From Psilocybe azurescens (lineage: Eukaryota > Basidiomycota > Agaricomycetes > Agaricales > Agrocybaceae), in assembly GCA_023853785.1 (NCBI GenBank), contig JAJIRX010000666.1, positions 1 through 64,000 of the forward strand: a stretch of 64,000 bases of DNA, given 5' to 3'. A program made the translations under genes and the position numbers. Positions 23,640-34,147 of this stretch are shown here, piece after piece. How positions within the stretch are numbered: position 1 is the first letter of the stretch; each line of letters begins with the position of its first letter. The notes under the pieces are model-generated. The model was not told the origin of the DNA, made no database searches, and saw only the letters and a program-made list of their open reading frames with translations.

Positions 23640-24600
23640 TGTGTACAATATTGCTAAATATACATTCCTTGTGTTCCAACGAAACCCAGATCTGTGAATG
23701 GCTCAAAACATTACCAAATGGCTTCAAGATACCAAAATATCTTAACCACTGGTGGGTACAACAATGGTTCATATCTACCACCATTTCCTCTATACCAATT
23801 TTGGGCCGAACTTCTAACGAAATTTCTTCTACAACAACATTACATACATTCAACAGTATGTAAATCAGGTCTTATACCTTAAAAAATTCTACATGACTTG
23901 AGGAATCCTGGAATTGAAAGCAAGTTTGCAACTACATCATTGGATGAGAGCGTATATTACTGCTTGGGAATTAACTCAATATTTCTGGAGCCAAATTGAA
24001 GGAGTTTTTAAGCCTTACTATTGGCATTCTCATGTGCTCTAATCTTCGATCCAAAAGATGAATGTTGTAGAACCCTATCTATGTTAGTTGAGACCATTTA
24101 AGTTTCGCCAAATAGGACCGCGATTGGTCAGGTCATCAAATAGGTATAAAGTTGACTAAAACAACAAATTAGGCTCATTTTAAACAGAAAAATAAGGTGA
24201 TTCTGAATCACATATTTATTTTTATGCCTCATAAGAAATCATAGAGCAATGGACAATGTAAGTCGTGGGAATTAGCCAAAAATTCGGCTTCCTCAGCAAA
24301 AAAGAGCAATGCAACATAATTCTGGGCTCACAGCTACAAAATTAACACAGTATTGAGCATAGTACACACTTTATTATTGTCGCACAATGTTGTAGACTGT
24401 CAGAACCAACAATAAGACAGTTGTATGGATTGGAACGCTCTCTGAGGAGCAAATCATTGCGAAGGCAAGCAGACTGAGTAGAAAACAAAATTAATCCGAA
24501 AAGTCTATTGAATTAAATTTAGAAGCTGGCCTATATCAAAAATGAACAGGTAATCAGTTATGTATCTAAGATAATTGAGTTAAAAGCACTTATGACTTCG
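23640..24600. other. AT-rich interval in the KDZ element, no gene recognised
   Basis: This ~950-bp stretch is clearly more AT-rich than the transposase and array on either side. It has only short frames (for example 23639-23863, ICEWLKTLPNGFKIPKYLNH). I see no conserved motif. It could be a decayed nested insertion or an untranslated spacer between the two gene blocks. Confidence 0.4.
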
Positions 24601-24607
24601 AACTGTC

Positions 24608-24880
24608 TTAAGCTTGCAAAAACAACTGAATATGAAGAACAACATAAGTGTATCCATGAATATTTTTAGAGGCTAGAGAAACAAAATTTATGAGTATAAT
24701 TGATGGTTTAGTGTCTGGCGCAATTGTTGATGCCTTCAAACTCTGGCAAACCCGATTTAGTAATATCGCATCCTTTCTGGTAATTCCGACCTCACCATAA
24801 GATCCAATCTCTCCCGATGCAGATGCCATTTTAGATTGTTGGACCCTGACCTCAAGACATAGATCATAAAGGCTAGTCAA
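24608..24880 (-). CDS. Short unidentified ORF in KDZ element
   Basis: A 90-codon minus-strand frame (VRVQQSKMASASGEIGSYGE, RKDAILLNRVCQSLKASTIA) has protein-like composition. It sits just upstream of, and divergent from, the accessory ORF at 24907. It may be the first exon of a small gene or chance. No family recognised. Confidence 0.25.
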   Translation of the reverse strand: MTSLYDLCLEVRVQQSKMASASGEIGSYGEVGITRKDAILLNRVCQSLKASTIAPDTKPSIILINFVSLASKNIHGYTYVVLHIQLFLQA

Positions 24881-24906
24881 AATGGTGGTCCCTCCCTTGT
24901 GCTCCC

Positions 24907-25529
24907 ATGGAGGACCTCAACAAACCTCCCAACGCTGGGCAGTATCCCTTACCATATCGCTCCCTCGTATTCAACCCGCTAGGCTTATATGATTTGTGTC
25001 ACCAGATAGGATATCCCTCGGTGTTTACTGCTTTCCGCCAACGATTTGACCGTGCTGATATTGCATGGTTACCCCCGGCCTTGCATCGCTGCCATGCAAC
25101 ATACTTGGTGAAAGCAAATTCCATCCTGACGTCCTTGCCCTCCATTCGAACACCCCCAAGGGAAGCGCAGGAACTGACGTGCGGAATGCTCTCCGCAAGC
25201 GCGTCAAAGACCTTACTTTTTGACTCCGGTGTGTCGTATTACACACTCTACATTAAGTACCATATCTTATTTCTGTTGCTTTCAACATTTAGGCAGCTAT
25301 GTGGGACCGCTCTTTTGGTGGGACCACCCTGGTGATCCATGTTGAAGGAACCACACGTCCAGGATCTCCCAAACGTCCAGAATTTGTCAAGGCAGACGTT
25401 TACTTTCCTGGATATTTCCTCCAGTTGAACAACAGGCAACACTACTCAAACGCTGTGTCAGAAATCGTACAGCGCTTTATCCTTGACATCGGACTCCCAA
25501 CTATTGAGGCTATGAGACTTGCGCCATAG
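24907..25529 (+). pseudogene. KDZ accessory ORF A, unknown function
   Basis: The first frame (24907-25230) starts MEDLNKPPNAGQYPLPYRSL and contains LGLYDLCHQIGYPSVFTAFR and WLPPALHRCHATYLVKANSI. A GTGTGTCG...CATTTAG intron (about 25230-25292) leads to a second exon with PKRPEFVKADVYFPGYFLQL and VQRFILDIGLPTIEAMRL. The two parts do not join in one clean frame, so the ORF is probably damaged. I do not recognise the domain and see no TET/JBP HxD motif. Confidence 0.4.
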
Positions 25530-25574
25530 CTGCATGTTGGATCACCCCTACCAGCAGATCTACTCTGCTTCCCT

Positions 25575-28160
25575 ATGCCCAGCAGAGCTTTCATCCCCCA
25601 GCAGATCCAGCAACTTCCAGCAACTTCATTTATCATGGCCGTCCCTCCTGTCATTGTGATCGGCGACTACGACGATGAAGACAATTCCCTAAGCTTCACT
25701 GCATCCCAAATCCAACTACATTCGGAAAACGAAAGTCTATTGAAAGCCGAATTAGAGACAGCAAAAGAAGACCTCAAACAAACCCAGGACGCTTTGGCGA
25801 GTCGCAGTACGTGAACAAGACCTTTTGGCCCAGATTGATCATCTCACAAACAGTTCAGCCTCCCCTCCCTTCTATTCCAACCTCCATCGCCTCTCAGACT
25901 GTACCTCGGACCCCCCGAACATGTGAACGTGAATCGCGGCCGCCACCCTAGATCCCAAAGTGCACGGGACTCTCCTCTTCAATTCTTTTCTCCTGTTGCT
26001 TCTCCGTCACGCCGTGTTGGTGGCTCTTCCTTCCCTGCATTGTCTTGTGGTGCAGACCATGTTCCTGTCATGCTGAATGTTCTCACCTCTCCCCGCCCTG
26101 TCACGCTTAGCCCAGGAACAATGTATAGTGACTTTGTTCATGCCAATGGTCTGGATGATGTCTTCTCACACATAGACGCAATCCGGCCGCGAATGTAGTG
26201 CCTTACCTCTGGAAAGATGAACTTGAGAAGATCCCTATTGATAGGGACAAGGTAATCCCCTTAATGGCAGTGATGGCTACTCATTCTATAGATATATTAG
26301 GGTCTTCAGGTACTGGTGCCTCCCCCTCTTTTTTTTAGTCAGAATATTCCACAGAGATAGACCTGTCTTCAGGTACTGACGCCTCATCTTTTTTCTTTTG
26401 TCCCTTGCTGCTCAAGTCTTTTCTAGACTTGTCTTTTATTCTTAGTTAGCTGATCTAACCATTTTTGCTTCCTTGCGGGTGCCGATTTCTTTCATTACCA
26501 TTCTAAGGAATGAACATTCCTTATTCAGAATGTTTTGATTAGATACCGATCCAATAAAATTTCCTTTTGGAGTTCTGGGTCCCAAGAATATACACTTTTC
26601 TTGCTATTTTATAAAACATTATGGACTTTAAGAAGAAGGAGAAAGACTGCAGTAAAATCACCTCACCCATATTTGCTGTTGAACTATGCCACTGACCTCA
26701 GTTTTACTTCCTCCCACCCAATTGCGACACACTGGTGCAAAGGCTGCACCCTTACTCATGCCCAGCGCAAGGAGAGAACAGAACGCAATAGGCTTCGCCA
26801 GCAAGATATCAATAGTGCTGTTGAAGACTGGAAGCAGTCAACAATGAGCACAGTCACAGAATTGGCTCATCGGTTTGATAAGAAGGAGCGTTACTTCCTG
26901 GATATGTTCTTTGAAGGCGGGGCCCATCTCATCCACAAACACCAGAAGGTCAATGTGCACAATGCATTTCTCAGTGCAAAGGCCGAGGAGCTTCGTGATA
27001 GTACAAGATTCAATTTATTTTATGCTCATCTTTACTGACTACTAGTCTAGATGGTGAAGTCCCGACCTTAACCAAGCTCCATAGCGATCAATATAAGGCC
27101 GAATATGAGGAACTCACTCTTGTGGAACGTGAGGAGCTTGTTGCTCAACATGCCGAGTCCATCTCGGACTCTCACCGACAACGCCTCACCGCCAAAGCTC
27201 GTGTGCAGGATGTCTGTAACACTTTCAGGACCGTTGAAAAGCTCGTAAGTAATATACATTCTTATGAAGAGTTTCATCTCACTAATTACTTTCAAAGTTC
27301 AAAGGTCTCAACGGTCGTGGTCGGCGTTGAAGGCTTTTTTGCATCGTGCGAATTCCCCCGGACTATTCCATGGATCCGAAGTGGTTCTTCACATCGCAGG
27401 CACTCATGGAATATATGAAGATTGTGGTCCCAATCCACCGAGGTTGGGACCTCGCTCATGTTGGCGCTAAATTGGAGGTGTTTGTGATCGCAGGATGTGA
27501 TCCAATCAGTAAGTTCTCATGTCACTTGTTCTTCACATTTCGGTTAACACTTACATCCATAACTCAGATCTCAATCGTACCTCTAAGCAGAAAGCAGACG
27601 AAATGAAACGCCAAATTTGTGAGAAGATTGTCAGAATGCTTGGTACATATCTATTCCATTCATCGGACAAGCAGTGATATAAAATTAAATCAGGCGATAT
27701 CACTGGAAACCCAAACGCCACGATGCATTATGAAGACTATGAAGAAAAATAGTACAACACTATGGCGTGGACCTGGTTGGTTGGACTTACAAAAATTAAT
27801 CAACCTGACGTTCCTTTCTACATCCCTTCCAGGACTCAAAAACTCCTCGATGCCATCAACGACAACAAGTGCAAGTTTGTCAAGCTTACACCTTCCCAGT
27901 TGAAGGAACGCCAGCAGGAACACCAGAACGCCATCGATGATGGTTCTGTCTTCGCTCCCAAGACTCACAAGCCACATAAGGATCGTGGAACAAAAAGGAA
28001 GAAAGCCGATGAACAAGAGGATAAAGAAAATAGGAAAGAAACAGGATGTATGGAGCCAGCATCCAAGAGGGAGGCGTGTTTCTGCCACTGGCAAGTCTGC
28101 TTCCAATGGGCCTCAAAGCCAAGAAGTTGTCGAATCTGATTCAGAGTCAGTTGAGGGCTA
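25575..28160 (+). pseudogene. KDZ accessory gene B, fungal transposon-associated protein
   Basis: It starts MPSRAFIPQQIQQL and has a predicted coiled coil (SENESLLKAELETAKEDLKQ), a Ser/Pro-rich linker and a spacer. A long conserved region follows: QRKERTERNRLRQQDINSAV, ELAHRFDKKERYFLDMFFEG, KVNVHNAFLSAKAEELRD, LVEREELVAQHAESISDSHR, AKARVQDVCNTFRTVEKL, a GDITGNPNATMHYEDYEE block and PSRTQKLLDAINDNKCKFVK. It ends in a basic tail (KDRGTKRKKADEQEDKEN). The NPNATM..YEDY block and the architecture match, from memory, a large family of agaricomycete proteins of unknown function found beside transposons. Several introns are visible. The 26200-26700 region is not clearly coding, and the frame breaks at 27752. 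Confidence 0.5.
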
Positions 28161-28460
28161 ACCGCTTTTTCCCTTCCTTTTCGTACCTGTAGTGTTGATA
28201 TTACCTCTCAAATGACATCTGTCAGACTGCCAGGTTGCGCTATATATATATCTTATAATGCCGGATAATTATGCGCTACAGTCCAACTCCGTTCGACCCT
28301 AAACAGGCCCTTGCGCCACGAAATCTTGTTGTCTGGATCAGGTTCATTCTCGACAAGTGTGCAAAGCCGTTGTTACATTTCAGAGTTGGAGATGACACTG
28401 ACAGATGTCAGTGGCGCTGCGACTATTCAAGCCTGGCATTGAGCATAACACCCCAAATAT

Positions 28461-29249
28461 CGTTGAGGCCATTGTCAAGCACAGTGGTCAATGTGCTCTG
28501 TAGTAAATGGTTGTATTAATGTATAATGAGAAATTACATTTGCTTCCCTTTCTTGGAGTCCCTACACTGCTACATTTGTCCAAAGATGGACGCTGCAAAG
28601 GAGAGGCTGAAGAATGCATAGTAAGTGGAAAGAGAAGCAGCAGTGAAGGAAGGAAGGCCAGAGTAAAGGAGTGCGGGAGCGCCCTGCATAATTGGGTTTA
28701 CAGACAGAGATGGAGACTACATGGAATAGAGAGGATGATGAACACATATCTGGTGGGAAGGGAAGGAGCGGCAGTGGAGGAAGGAAGGGCAGAGCAAAGG
28801 AGCGTGAGAGCGCAGGAGCGCCTTCTAATTGAGGAAATGGCGCACGGACAGGTCAGGGAGCGGCAAAAGTGATGGCGCTGTCAAGCAGTGCCTGAAAGCA
28901 AAGGCGGGGGAATGGGCGCTGGAGCAGTGTGCCGACCACCGTAGTTGACGGGCGGCATGTGATTGACCGGGCGTTATGTACCTTACGATGTGAACCGTCC
29001 GAAACATCCGATATCGTATTATCTATTATCCTTGTCTAATCTATTATCTAGTCTAATCAGCTATCTAGTCTAATCTATATCGATCTCTAATCTCACGGCA
29101 AGGAGTAGGAAATATTATAATAAAGTGGACATTTAGGGAGAGGAATAACGAGAGGTAAGGCAAAGAAGGGGAAGGGATACAAACCAGGGGAAATGATGTG
29201 ATCGGTTCATGTCAGCTGTTTTCACTCGGAGGGTGGGAACCTAAGGTGA
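28461..29249. repeat. Long subterminal inverted repeat, right
   Basis: Reverse-complement partner of 19148-19925. It ends 130 bp before the element's right terminus, compared with 315 bp on the left. The difference is a left-side expansion with duplicated GTGAGTGTAG(C/T)GAGCTTGC boxes (19066-19086 and 19125-19146). Confidence 0.85.
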
Positions 29250-29379
29250 GCTTCGCGGAAAATAAATTATGTGAAATAAACATACACAAACTTTTTTACA
29301 TCATGCCAACTTGCGTAAAAACTCACGTTAAAAGGTGGGGTTCGCTTGTTTTTAATTATTGCACAGTATACGTTCCATA

Positions 29380-29385
29380 CATGCA
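29380..29385. repeat. Target-site duplication of KDZ element, right copy
   Basis: CATGCA, matching 18827-18832. R sequence resumes directly after it. Confidence 0.7.
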
Positions 29386-30142
29386 CCTCCCTACGCATAT
29401 ATTGTACTCTTGTTTCCTATCGCTTGCTGTTGGCTCTTGATGAGGTGACGATCTCATCCAGGAGCTAGGACCAACGCCGATTCCGCTTCAGGGAATATCG
29501 GCGATGACAATATTATTAAGAAAATTCAATGATAACAACAAACCCAGACCCACATCTTTACATACAGGCAGGCAGGCAATCGGCGAGATGAGAAATGAAT
29601 ACGAGCTCTTTGTTTTTCTTACTGGTGCTGTTACTGTAGATAAAATACACACATGTCTATATACATAGCTAACACCAGTTTTGTGTACCGAATACCTTTA
29701 GCTTTTATGTTCAATCAATGGATTTGAAAGAAAGAAAACATTGTTTCCTTGATCGAATACTTGCGCGTGTGATACGAGTAACCTTGGGGCAACTTTAAAG
29801 AGAATAGGAGAAAAGAGGGCCGAGCGCATCAGCATTCAGTCTGAATGGTGATCACTGATTCGAGGTTCGTGCTGTGCCAGTGTGCAAACAAATGTATGGT
29901 GGCATATATGTGAATCAGACAATTCAAGCGGAGACCACTCTTCAACTTATTGGCATCAACGTCTATCCCGAACCTACGATCACAGTGACTCGGTCGGTCT
30001 TAGAGGGATCAAATATTATTATTATTGTCACCATATAGTGGTACATTCTACGCTAGTATATTTCCCTTGCACGTTAACACCACATCACCCTCCGAATATA
30101 TGCGTACGCCCAAACTATGTCTTCCCACATGGCCATTTGATT
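29386..30142. repeat. R block, copy 5, right half, and N2 3' flank
   Basis: It resumes with CTCTTGTTTCCTATCGCTTG and GAGGTGACGATCTCATCCAG, then ATATTATTAAGAAAATTCAA and the conserved NACHT 3' flank (CTTGCGCGTGTGATA, GAGCGCATCAG, CAGTGACTCGGTCGGT). Confidence 0.65.
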
Positions 30143-32846
30143 TCACCCTCGCGGACTCCTGGATGTCCTCATCGCTCGAAAGAATAGATTCATCGATGTA
30201 AAAATTTGGTGTCGGAAGCGCCCGCGGTCGTTGAGGTTATCGGCTGTGAAACAATTAATAACATAGTCACTTGGATCTCGTGTCCAGTTAATGATAATTT
30301 TAAATCGTGAAGGACTCGACCCTTTGAATTTCAGCAAATAGTTGCGGACTGCTCCAAACAAGGTCTGTACCCAATGCCGCACAAAGGTTCCCGGTCTTCC
30401 TAGGTTGAAGGTAAGGTTCTGTTGGCCAAGAAAATTGATCAGCTCGGCTGAATACCCAGCCTTCAACAACATGAATGTCAAAGTATCCCAAAACGAAAGT
30501 TCCACTCTTTGCCGCCCTCATATGGGCGCTGCAGAAATGTACTTTGTCCAATCCCAAGCCCTGACTGCAAACTCCACTCGCGAACACTGCAGCCGCAGTA
30601 TATGTTGATTGATCTACGGTGTGTGGTCCTGCCCGTGACGGATCATTTAGAAATTCCCTGACTATCCGTGAGAAACGGAGTACCAGCCATGAGAAAAAGG
30701 TGGTACCATGCAGGTCGTCGCCGCTCACTGCCCTCCCTCAATTTGATCGAAAAATGCAGAAAAGAGGAAACCGGACACAGAGGCTGAGACGTCGGGTGTT
30801 AATGTGTATGACGGAGCCCGAAATGTCTCCAGAGGGACCACTCGATTGGATTCGAGTATCCCGCCGGCACTGACAGCAGTCCAAAAAGCCAGACAAGGGC
30901 TTATGGGAATAGTTGCTAGAGAGTCGCGTAATATTTGATCCAAGATACCTCGATGGTGGAGATAGAGTTCTTCTGCTTGGCTAAATTCCTTGATTTGGAG
31001 TTAAAATACACTGAGTCTGGCATCTTTAAAATAAGTAGGACGTACCGACATTTGCAGAAATTCTAGAAACATTGTAGGATCCTCACTCAAAGAGCTATGA
31101 TATCTGAAAGGTCTATTCCCTGATGCGAGCGCATAAGTTGTCCAGTGCTGAACATAGGGCACATTGAAAACTTTCTCCCGAAGAGTGGTGTTGTTATGCA
31201 GAGGGCCTGCCAGTCGAAGATGCCTCAAGAGTGACTGGTACGCATAATCTTGCACCGGTCTCGCTATGTCAAGTGCTATATATGAAATAGACCGAATTCA
31301 GAAATATGTTTGTCAGAGAGCAAGAATGCTTACATTCAATGGCAGAAATACAGAAATGTGCAGCTTCCTCATGGCTTCTACTGGGGTCAATGAAAAATTG
31401 ACAAGACCGGGTTGGATCGACAAGGAAGTCAGTGAATGAGGCATGAAGAAATTTTATGGGCTTGTTGTTATGTGAGGCATCCACAACGGACAATAGGTCA
31501 ATGAGGAGGAGCTGAACAATGCCCGGGGTAAGTTGCATAAACTTCTCCAGATAAATAACTCCCAGAGGTTCAATGTAATCATCTGTATTATTGCTCAATA
31601 CAAAAGCCATCCCCAGAATTTGCAAGACTGTTTCGATATCTTCCACCTCAGAAAGGATATTGATATATAGAGCATCAAGCTGCGCATATGGCCTATCATC
31701 ATTGACGGGAAGGAGGCCTTGAATGACTTTGAGGCGGTCGAGCGGATTACGTCGAGGAGAGGGTGGATTACGTCGAGGAGAGGGCGTATTACGTCGAGGA
31801 GAGGGCGTATTACGTCGAGGAGAGGACACATATCTAATGACCGTGGCTGCGTAGATGAATTGACCTGATGATTTAGCGACCAATTCAGCGATGTCTTCCT
31901 CCGATGGCCATGAATCCGGAAGATGGGCGCGCATGATGTGCGTCTCTCGTATGTCACGAAACGAGTCTGTCAAATATAGCCTGATATCGCTGTCTGGCTG
32001 GTATGTGTCGTCGAGTGCAAGACGAAAAGTCAGACTGTGGAGAGGGGCGACAGAAAATGATGTGGTGAGGTGATACTCTGGTCGGCTGGAAATGAGAAGT
32101 CTGAAAGGGAGAGTTGAACAATGGTGTTGGAGTTCATTCGAGATGGTGTTTAAAATAGTGTTCTGAATGTCCGCTCCATCGCATTCGTCGAGACCATCTA
32201 TAATGATTAGGCTGGGAAACGGTATCCCAGATGAGAAGCGCCCGGTTCTTGAAAGCTGAAGAAGAGGATCGAGGAACAATGTGCGAAATTGTGTATCAAA
32301 ATTGAGCAGAAAGATTGCCGGGTTGTTGTCGATAGCTGCTTCAACTATTGGCCGGGATTCAGGCATGTGGAACCATAATTGATAGGCCAATGTCGCCACC
32401 AAACCCTTTTCGTTGTTTCGACTGAGATCTGACCTAGAAAAAAAAGAAACTGGCGAGAAGGCGATTCTTTGCAGCGCATTGTTCTGCGAAGGTCTGGGCG
32501 ATCGCTGATTTACCTGCACCTGCCGGACCATAGAGCCAAAGCACGAAGTTATCCCATCCAAACTCCCCAATAAACCAATCCATGAGGTTCTGAAGGACGG
32601 CGGTGCGAGTGTTTGGGTGGCATTTGGGAGGGTCGAATCGGTCGCCTGAGTTATGGAGTGCGCCGAGAGATACTGCTTCCACCAGCCGATCTATTGCTGC
32701 CAGGAACATGAATGGAGAGGTAAGCAATATCAGTCGAAGCCAGGAAATGCACATACCACGGACGCTGAATGTTGTACCCTGGTTGTGCTGGTTATGCTCC
32801 GTAAATGTCCCCCGTTTATGAAAACATTGTTCGCAGTTCTGAACAT
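30143..32846 (-). CDS. NACHT-domain STAND NTPase gene, copy N2
   Basis: This copy has the longest open NACHT exon, 433 codons to 31269, covering QLWFHMPESRPIVEAAI through SLIIIDGLDECDGAD, LISSRPEYHLTTSFSV, LALDDTYQPDSDIRLYL, LPDSWPSEEDIAELVAKSSG and FLHASFTDFLVDPTRSCQFF. Upstream, exon 1 (32846-32757, MFRTANNVFINGG) and a 60-bp intron (32756-32697) lead to FDPPKCHPNTR and Walker A GPAGAGKSAIAQT. Two one-base changes break it: a G5 run where six are needed (32809-32813) and a T8 run after LLASFF (near 32437-32444). The C-terminal region (30143-30950) is also shifted several times. It would act as an NLR-type NTPase if the indels are errors, otherwise it is a pseudogene. Confidence 0.8.
31745..31828 (-). 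repeat. 21-bp minisatellite inside the N2 NACHT exon
   Basis: Four tandem 21-bp units add a seven-residue SPRRN(T/P)P repeat between IRYVS and LDRLKVIQG. Other copies have a single SSPRRNPLDRL-type segment. The expansion keeps the frame. Confidence 0.85.
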
Positions 32847-32863
32847 TGATAAAGCAGCTGGGG

Positions 32864-32872
32864 TATATTATA
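32864..32872 (-). promoter_or_regulatory. TATA-like box of N2
   Basis: TATAATATA on minus, 18 bp upstream of the ATG at 32846, at the same position as in N3 and N4. Confidence 0.45.
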
Positions 32873-32879
32873 GCTGGGG

Positions 32880-34147
32880 TGATACGATGCGCTTATGTTG
32901 CCGATTCTTAGGTGGGGGATAACAGAGAAAGAAGTCGGGTGAGCGACGGAAACCAGCAGGACAAGCACGATGAAAGTGGTATGAAGACGAGTAGGGAAGC
33001 TGTGGCGTACCAGTTCCCACATACTCGCACGATGCTTCAAAATGGCTGTGGCTCACATGCACAGCTTGTCCGTTATTCTAAAGTAGGACATATACACCTC
33101 ATCGTTAGCATCGCCCGGGAAGCACATATAAACTGATGCTGAGCTTTTGAAGAGTTGAAGCACAAAAGGATCTACCCCGGATGACTCCCAAACCCCAAAC
33201 AGCAATCTTTAAAGGTAAGTCTAGTGAGACTATTTAACGCGTGGTGCGATGAAACCGAATAAGTGGTGAGTGGGACAAGAGAAAGGGAACTAAAGGGATG
33301 GTTAGGACAGAAGAAAAGCAGGGCTGCCAATAGTTAGTTAATGGGATTGAGAAGGTATACGGATTCCGGAGGAAGAATATCTGTTCGTTGGCAGGAAATA
33401 AGAACATGGTGCAATGAAGTGTCCTTTACGGGGTCTTTGTTTACAACGCGCGCGGCGACTCAAACTATATTGCAAGGGACGTGTCGACCGAATCTGGTTT
33501 TGGTTTTCTTTCCTCAAGCACCAATACATTTGAACTTGATTATGTATCTCACGAAAACGTAAACCCTAGCCATTTTTGTTTTTGTATTTGTTGTTTTTTG
33601 TTTAAAAATCGCTCTCGAAGCTCAAACCGACATAATGAGATAAGTCATAACTGTAAGATATAACGTTTTGCATAAAACATGAAGAGACACCACCATCACT
33701 ACATACCCGATCTCCCAATCTTAATCCCAATCCCAATCCCAATCCTTCTCCCTCTTCCCATCCATCCATCCGCCATCCATTACCCTCCACGCAACGACGG
33801 TTCAAACGCCCACTAACACCTTGGACGCATAACCATAACTCTTTTGTATACAGACAATGAAAACGAACAACCGAACAGAACTATAAATTATATCACACTC
33901 ACCATCCACCAATTATCCTTCACCACTCTCCCCCATGCGCGCATGCACCACCACAATCACGGTCCGATTTAGTACGCTCTCACCGAGGAAGAAGGGGAGG
34001 GGAGGAGGAGAGGGAAAAGGAGGAGGGGAGGGGAGGGATGCGATATATGGGCGTCGGCGAGGCGAAGGCGAAGGCGGTAGGCAAGGTATGTCGAGTCGAG
34101 TGTGCAGAAAGAGCGATCGATGTCGATGTCGACGCCGATTATTTTAT
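32880..34147. repeat. Spacer between N2 and S5
   Basis: Colinear with the N1-S1 spacer, including a diverged copy of the WSMGLKRY...-type frame at 33341-33560. It carries the strongest polypurine block of the array (33991-34037, GGGGAGGGGAGGAGGAGAGG and onward), with several G runs that could form a quadruplex. Confidence 0.5.

Larger units (their letters stand above)
18833..29379 (+). mobile_element. KDZ-family DNA transposon, 10.5 kb
   Basis: The ends are imperfect inverted repeats: left TATGGCACATATAGTGTGCA, right (reverse complement) TATGGAACGTATACTGTGCA. Inside these lie ~780-bp near-identical inverted repeats (19148-19925 and 28461-29249). The cargo is a KDZ transposase pseudogene and an accessory gene block, both on plus. 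Copies of a short ACGCAAGT/GCGCAAGT-type motif lie near both ends, as expected for transposase-binding sites. The element sits inside an R block between a 6-bp target duplication. The transposase is broken, so this copy is probably not autonomous. Confidence 0.85.

Noticed and set aside
24907..25529. TET/JBP dioxygenase as KDZ cargo, as known in mushrooms.
   Set aside because: No HxD...H...R pattern could be found in any frame of the cargo.
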